Assembly (NCBI RefSeq): GCF_937875265.1
Contig: NZ_CALLXM010000143.1
Coordinates: 1-10,822, forward strand
From: an uncultured Acetobacter sp.
GTDB lineage: Bacteria; Pseudomonadota; Alphaproteobacteria; Acetobacterales; Acetobacteraceae
DNA: 10,822 nt
Reading direction: 5' to 3'
Below, in pieces: positions 7,133 to 10,822 of the stretch. The notes below the pieces were generated by a model. That model did not search any database, had not been told where the DNA came from, and was given only the letters and a program-made list of their open reading frames with translations. A program made the position numbers and the translations under genes. Every line of letters begins with the position of its first letter. Positions within the stretch are counted from its first letter, which is position 1.

Positions 7133-9049
7133 ATGGCTATTTACAGTGGAAAAACTGCGTCAGGTCTTACCTATACTGCAACTTCTGTTACTCTTGGTGT
7201 GCCGTTTGTTGCAACGGTTACCGGATATAATGTCACGATTACGGACAGCTCCGGAAATGTTATTGAAAATCTAAAGAATCTATCGACAGGTTTAAATCTT
7301 TTGGGCGTTACTGTCTTGCCTACAGGTAATGTCGTGACGGGAAGTTCTGACATTACGATCTTGCTGGGTCTTGTCGGCGCAACATATGTTACTATTCCCG
7401 GAAGTACAGGTAGTATTAATATTGTTGCGAATGCGGCTAGTGGAAATACATATTATATTGGTGGCAACACAGATATTAATATTCCTTTGAATGTTTTGGC
7501 CTCCAACACGATCAATATTTATGGTGGCACTGCAACATTTTCCGGAAATCTGGTCGCTGGTCTGCTCACAGGCTCTACCATCAATATTGGCTATGGTGGA
7601 ACCTATGCCGGGTCTGTTGGGCTCGTGAATATTCTCGGTGGCTCAACTGTGAATTTTCAGACTGGTGGCGGCACGCTGATCTTGAATGCAGATAGTCAGG
7701 TGCTCAGCCTTCTGGCAAATAATGGTATTCAGGGTGTAACGTTCAATAATTATGATCCATCAATTGATACTATTGAAATTCAAAATACATCTGAGACAAT
7801 TACCGGTTATACAATCAGCTCTGGTAATTCACAAAAAATTATTACTCTCTACAGTGGTTCAGTAAACAATGTTGTTGGTCAGTATGCAGTAAATACGGCT
7901 ACAGGGGTATCCTTGCCTGATGGCACCTATGATAGTGTTAACAGTCAGGATGCTACGTTAAACCCACTGCAGATTACCTATGCTAGTGGCAATGCTTATA
8001 TCGGTGCCTGCTTCCTTGCCGGTTCCATGATCAACACCCCGGATGGTGCTTGCGCGGTAGAAGAGCTGGCTGTGGGTGACAGCGTTCTGGTGTTTGAAAA
8101 AGACCAGTCTGTTTCCCGTCAGATTGTGTGGACAGGCAGAGCCACAGCCCATGTTAAATCTCACCTGCCGGATGATGAAGCCGGATACCCTGTCCGTATT
8201 CTAAAAAATGCTATCAGTTCAGGTGTTCCGAGCCGCGATCTGCTGGTAACCCCGGAACATTGCCTGTATTTTGAAGGGAACTTTATCCCGGCGCGCATGT
8301 TGGTGAATGGTCGCTCCATTCAGTTTGACCGGAGTGTGACGACATACGAATATTATCACGTTGAGACAGCACAGCATTCTGTGATTATGGCTAATGCCAT
8401 GCTGACAGAAAGCTATCTTGATACCGGCAACCGCAGCAGTTTCCGCCCTTATGGCAATGTTGCGCGTATTGGCGCTGGTGTTGTGCAAAGCTGGGCAGAG
8501 GATGCAGCTGCTCCGCTTATGGTGGCGCGGCACGGGGTGGAGCCTGTTTACCGTCAGATTGAAGCGCGTGCAAAAGCTATGGATGTGCCGGTGGTGGCAG
8601 CTTCGCCCACACTGACAGAAGAGGCCGACCTGCATCTTGTGACTGAAAAAGGGCAGATCCTGCGCAAGGTACGCATGGCACATGGCCATGCCGTGTTCAT
8701 GGTTCCTGGATACGTGCAGGCGGTAAGGCTTGTCTCCCGCACCAGTCGCCCGAGCGATGTGCAGGGGGCTTTTGTGGATGATCGTCGTGCTCTTGGGGTG
8801 CGCGTAGGGCAGGTGACCTTCCAGACAGCCGGAACAGTCCTGCATATTACTGACCACCTGACTGATGCCACGCTTTCTGGCTGGGCTGAAGCAGAGGCAG
8901 GCCAGGGGCGTTGGACACAGGGGAATGCTCTCCTGAGGCTGACGCAGAATAAGCCTGAATCTTTTGGAATGCTGAGTGTTCGCATTCTGGATGGTGGGCC
9001 GTATCTGGTGCAGGAGAGTGCGGGCGAAGTCCTTATAGCTCAGGGATAA
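7133..9049 (+). CDS. Hint-domain protein with N-terminal beta-solenoid repeats (paralogue 1)
   Basis: This 638-residue protein starts at ATG 7133, 6 nt after GGGAGG. Residues 1-292 are Gly/Thr/Asn/Ile-rich with roughly 20-23-residue rungs (for example at 101, 121, 144 and 167; LLTGSTIN, ILGGSTVN), predicting a beta-solenoid. Residues 293-434 form a Hedgehog/intein (Hint_2, PF13403-type) domain. It has the nucleophile Cys293 in ACFLAGSMINTPDG, VEELAVGDSVLVFE, TPEHC with His376, and the closing YYHVETAQHSVIM...TESYLDTGNR. Residues 435-638 are a conserved C-terminal domain (VFMVPGYVQAVRL, FVDDRRALGV). There is no signal peptide, so export, if any, would be by type I or another leaderless route. 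Hint domains self-cleave at the Cys by an N-S acyl shift. The N-terminal half is visibly more A+T-rich than the Hint half. An intrinsic terminator follows. The function of the released N-terminal part is unknown. Confidence 0.88.
   Translation: MAIYSGKTASGLTYTATSVTLGVPFVATVTGYNVTITDSSGNVIENLKNLSTGLNLLGVTVLPTGNVVTGSSDITILLGLVGATYVTIPGSTGSINIVANAASGNTYYIGGNTDINIPLNVLASNTINIYGGTATFSGNLVAGLLTGSTINIGYGGTYAGSVGLVNILGGSTVNFQTGGGTLILNADSQVLSLLANNGIQGVTFNNYDPSIDTIEIQNTSETITGYTISSGNSQKIITLYSGSVNNVVGQYAVNTATGVSLPDGTYDSVNSQDATLNPLQITYASGNAYIGACFLAGSMINTPDGACAVEELAVGDSVLVFEKDQSVSRQIVWTGRATAHVKSHLPDDEAGYPVRILKNAISSGVPSRDLLVTPEHCLYFEGNFIPARMLVNGRSIQFDRSVTTYEYYHVETAQHSVIMANAMLTESYLDTGNRSSFRPYGNVARIGAGVVQSWAEDAAAPLMVARHGVEPVYRQIEARAKAMDVPVVAASPTLTEEADLHLVTEKGQILRKVRMAHGHAVFMVPGYVQAVRLVSRTSRPSDVQGAFVDDRRALGVRVGQVTFQTAGTVLHITDHLTDATLSGWAEAEAGQGRWTQGNALLRLTQNKPESFGMLSVRILDGGPYLVQESAGEVLIAQG
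7433..7702 (+). repeat. Beta-solenoid rungs in paralogue 1
   Basis: Protein-level repeats begin at residues 101, 121, 144 and 167 (spacing 20, 23, 23). The shared pattern is small residue, S/N, T, I/V, N, then GGT. The same 20-23-23 spacing occurs in paralogue 2, so the repeats are ancestral and not recent DNA duplications. Confidence 0.65.
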
Positions 9050-9081
9050 ACAGTCTCACTGTTTTAAGGTTTGATAACAGG

Positions 9082-9112
9082 AAAGGCCCGGTAGAAATGC
9101 CGGGCCTTTTTT
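9082..9112 (+). terminator. Intrinsic terminator after first Hint gene
   Basis: AAAGGCCCGG (9082-9091) and CCGGGCCTTT (9100-9109) pair perfectly across an 8-nt loop, and a T6 run (9107-9112) follows. It lies 33 bases after the stop, so the two Hint genes are probably separate transcription units. Confidence 0.92.
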
Positions 9113-9157
9113 GTGACGTATTTTCTAAAGAAATTAATAAGTAATTAAATGATTTTA

Positions 9158-9207
9158 TTTAAATAACAGAGTCGTTTCTGGGGGTGTTTTTTAAGAAAGA
9201 TTAAAAT
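9158..9207 (+). promoter_or_regulatory. Leader of second Hint gene, similar to that of the first
   Basis: TTTAAATAA at 9158-9166 stands 50 bases before the ATG; the identical 9-mer at 7080-7088 stands 53 bases before the first Hint ATG. A similar GTTTCTGG...GTT segment follows in this leader (9174 on), against GTTCTGG...GTT (7094 on) in the first. This suggests a duplicated promoter or leader. The ribosome site here is weaker (AAGAAAGA) than GGGAGG in the first gene. Confidence 0.4.
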
Positions 9208-10822
9208 ATGACCGATTATGTGAATGGCTCAGGGGTCGTTTACTCGATTGTCCCCAGCACGTTTCTGGGGGTGGTGACGTCCTACGCCGTCAAGATAACC
9301 GACCCGGACGGGGCGGTGACCGATCTGGGTAAAATAAATCCAGGGCAGGTAATGACAAAAGATGGCGGAACGCTCTCTATTGTTTCTATTCTGGGCATTG
9401 GAGGAAGGACATATGTTGTTCCTCCAGGGGTGACGGGTTCAGTCAACACCCTGCTTTCTGCTCTGACGGGCGTGACGGTGTATGTGGGTGGCACGGCCAC
9501 TATTAATACAGATGTTTCTGCTCTGAGCGGCGTGACTGTCAACGTGGACGGAGGCACGGCTACACTGGGCAGTAATGTGGTGCTGGGCGCGCTGTCTGGC
9601 TCTACCATCAACCTGACCAATGGCGGAACATTCAGCAATGGTGGCGGGCTTATTGGGCTTTTAACGGGCTCTACCATCAATTTTGGCACTGGTGGCGGCA
9701 CATTTGTAGCAAATGCTGGCGGAGCACTGCTTGACCTGTCTTCTACCACTATCAAGGGGTTTGATGCCGCAAAAGATTATATTTCTTTTGAAAACCTGTC
9801 TGCTGCACCCTCAACATATTCTATCAGCAATTCTTCAGGTGCGCAGGTCATTACAGTATTTGGTGCCGATGGAACGAAAATCGCGGATGTAACTGTTTCC
9901 GGGCAGAATTTTACCATAGGGACTTATTCTTCAAATGGAATTGGTCCTCTGACCGTCTCCAGTGATGGTGCCTCGCTCAGTATTGAGGCTGTAGGTTCAG
10001 TTTGCTTCCTGCCCGGAACGCTTCTGCGCACGCCTAATGGCGATGTGGCAGTTGAAGATATTCAGGTCGGTGACAGTCTTATTACGTTTGAAAATAACAA
10101 ACATATCGCGCGGGCAGTAGTCTGGGTTGGGTTTCAGCGTGCGGAAGTGCGCCCCGGTCTGGCGCTGGATGAAGCGGGCTGGCCCGTGCGTATCCGGCAG
10201 GGCGCTCTTGCAGAAAATGTTCCGAGCAAGGATCTGCTGATTACGCCAGAACATTGCCTGTATTTTGACGGGCAGTTTGTGCCTGCGCGGATGCTGGTGA
10301 ATGGTGAGAGCATTTTCTATGATCAAACCATCCGTGCCTACACCTACTACCATGTGGAAACCGAGCAGCATGCGGTGATCATGGCAGATGGCACGCTGAC
10401 GGAAAGCTATCTGGATACAGGCAACCGCCGGGCCTTTCATCAGGCCGGGTCTGTGGTGCGTATTCCGGGTCTGGCGCGGTGCTGGGCAGAGGATGCCGCG
10501 GCTCCGCTGGTCACAGCGCGTGAGGTTGTGGAACCACTGCACCGGCGTCTGGCCGAGCGGGCAAACCTGCTGCGTGGCGCTGAGGGTGTGTCTTCTGACG
10601 TGGTGGATGACTCTGCCGAGGCTCCGGTCTTTACAGCAGAGGCTGACCTCCGTCTGGTCACGGAAGATGGTACGGTGCTGAGAAAAGCGCGGGCACATAA
10701 CGGGCATGTTGTTTTCATGGTGCCACCGCATGTGCGGGCCGTGCGGTTTGTCTCCCGCGCCAGCCGCCCGTGTGATGTGCTGGGTGCGTTTGTTGATGAC
10801 CGGCGCGCACTGGGCGTTCTGA
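9208..10822 (+). CDS. Hint-domain protein with N-terminal beta-solenoid repeats (paralogue 2, 3' end outside window)
   Basis: The frame is open from ATG 9208 to the window end without a stop, giving 538 complete codons. By alignment with paralogue 1, about 85 residues are missing. It begins MTDYVNGSGVVYSIVPS and has a beta-solenoid region with rungs near residues 85, 105, 128 and 151 (ALSGVTVN, ALSGSTIN, LLTGSTIN). The Hint domain (266-407) has Cys266 in VCFLPGTLLRTPNGD, VEDIQVGDSL, TPEHC with His349, and TESYLDTGNR. The Cys-to-His distance (83) is identical to paralogue 1. The C-terminal domain shows VFMVPPHVRAVRF and FVDDRRALGV, as in paralogue 1. There is no signal peptide. The N-terminal half is much less similar to paralogue 1 than the Hint and C-terminal parts, which fits a conserved processing module with variable cargo. 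The start is supported by N-terminal alignment; the Shine-Dalgarno (AAGAAAGA) is weak. Confidence 0.87.
   Translation, partial: MTDYVNGSGVVYSIVPSTFLGVVTSYAVKITDPDGAVTDLGKINPGQVMTKDGGTLSIVSILGIGGRTYVVPPGVTGSVNTLLSALTGVTVYVGGTATINTDVSALSGVTVNVDGGTATLGSNVVLGALSGSTINLTNGGTFSNGGGLIGLLTGSTINFGTGGGTFVANAGGALLDLSSTTIKGFDAAKDYISFENLSAAPSTYSISNSSGAQVITVFGADGTKIADVTVSGQNFTIGTYSSNGIGPLTVSSDGASLSIEAVGSVCFLPGTLLRTPNGDVAVEDIQVGDSLITFENNKHIARAVVWVGFQRAEVRPGLALDEAGWPVRIRQGALAENVPSKDLLITPEHCLYFDGQFVPARMLVNGESIFYDQTIRAYTYYHVETEQHAVIMADGTLTESYLDTGNRRAFHQAGSVVRIPGLARCWAEDAAAPLVTAREVVEPLHRRLAERANLLRGAEGVSSDVVDDSAEAPVFTAEADLRLVTEDGTVLRKARAHNGHVVFMVPPHVRAVRFVSRASRPCDVLGAFVDDRRALGVL
9460..9729 (+). repeat. Beta-solenoid rungs in paralogue 2
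   Basis: Rungs start at residues 85, 105, 128 and 151. The first two are also similar in DNA, with a 60-base offset (TCTGCTCTGA at 9457 and 9517, each followed by a GGCGTGAC segment), pointing to an internal tandem duplication more recent than the others. Confidence 0.65.

Noticed and set aside
9282..9755. 157-residue Pro/Val-rich minus-strand frame inside the second Hint gene
   Set aside because: The proline-rich look is the complement of Gly/Thr repeat codons; the plus frame aligns with paralogue 1.

Overview
The window looks like chromosomal DNA of an acetic acid bacterium (Acetobacteraceae, most likely Acetobacter or a close relative). This rests on moderately high G+C in most genes, on the protein families present, and on the Hint-domain surface-type proteins typical of that group. 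It is an inference from recognition, not from a database search. No rRNA, tRNA, CRISPR array, integrase or transposase is visible.

Left part (1-2900) holds small and accessory genes. There is the 3' end of a DUF1826-type gene (+), tail-to-tail with a secreted two-domain protein carrying a Val-Pro hexanucleotide repeat (-). Next come a short cysteine-rich CWC-type protein (+), a MerR/TipAS-type regulator (-), and a 58-residue protein of unknown function (+). The regulator and the 58-residue gene are divergent. Between them lie a 35-bp perfect palindrome and, nearer the small gene, a perfect FNR-type box (TTGAT-N4-ATCAA).

Middle part (3092-6608) is a minus-strand operon: a COG0523/CobW-family metal-chaperone GTPase, a WD40 beta-propeller protein overlapping it by ATGA, then a type II NADH dehydrogenase-like flavoprotein and a strong intrinsic terminator. 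COG0523 GTPases, WD40 proteins and DUF1826 proteins tend to occur together in zinc-homeostasis loci. The locus may therefore link metal allocation to a respiratory flavoenzyme, but no Zur box could be seen.

Right part (6609-10822) begins with a 524-bp AT-rich gene-free region holding three inverted repeats. Two tandem paralogous genes (+) follow, separated by an intrinsic terminator. Each encodes an N-terminal beta-solenoid-like repeat domain, a central Hedgehog/intein (Hint) domain with its nucleophilic Cys and TPEH motif, and a conserved C-terminal domain. The second gene is open from 9208 to the window edge with no stop. These two Hint proteins are the best candidates for a poorly described system: self-cleaving, probably exported proteins with variable N-terminal cargo.
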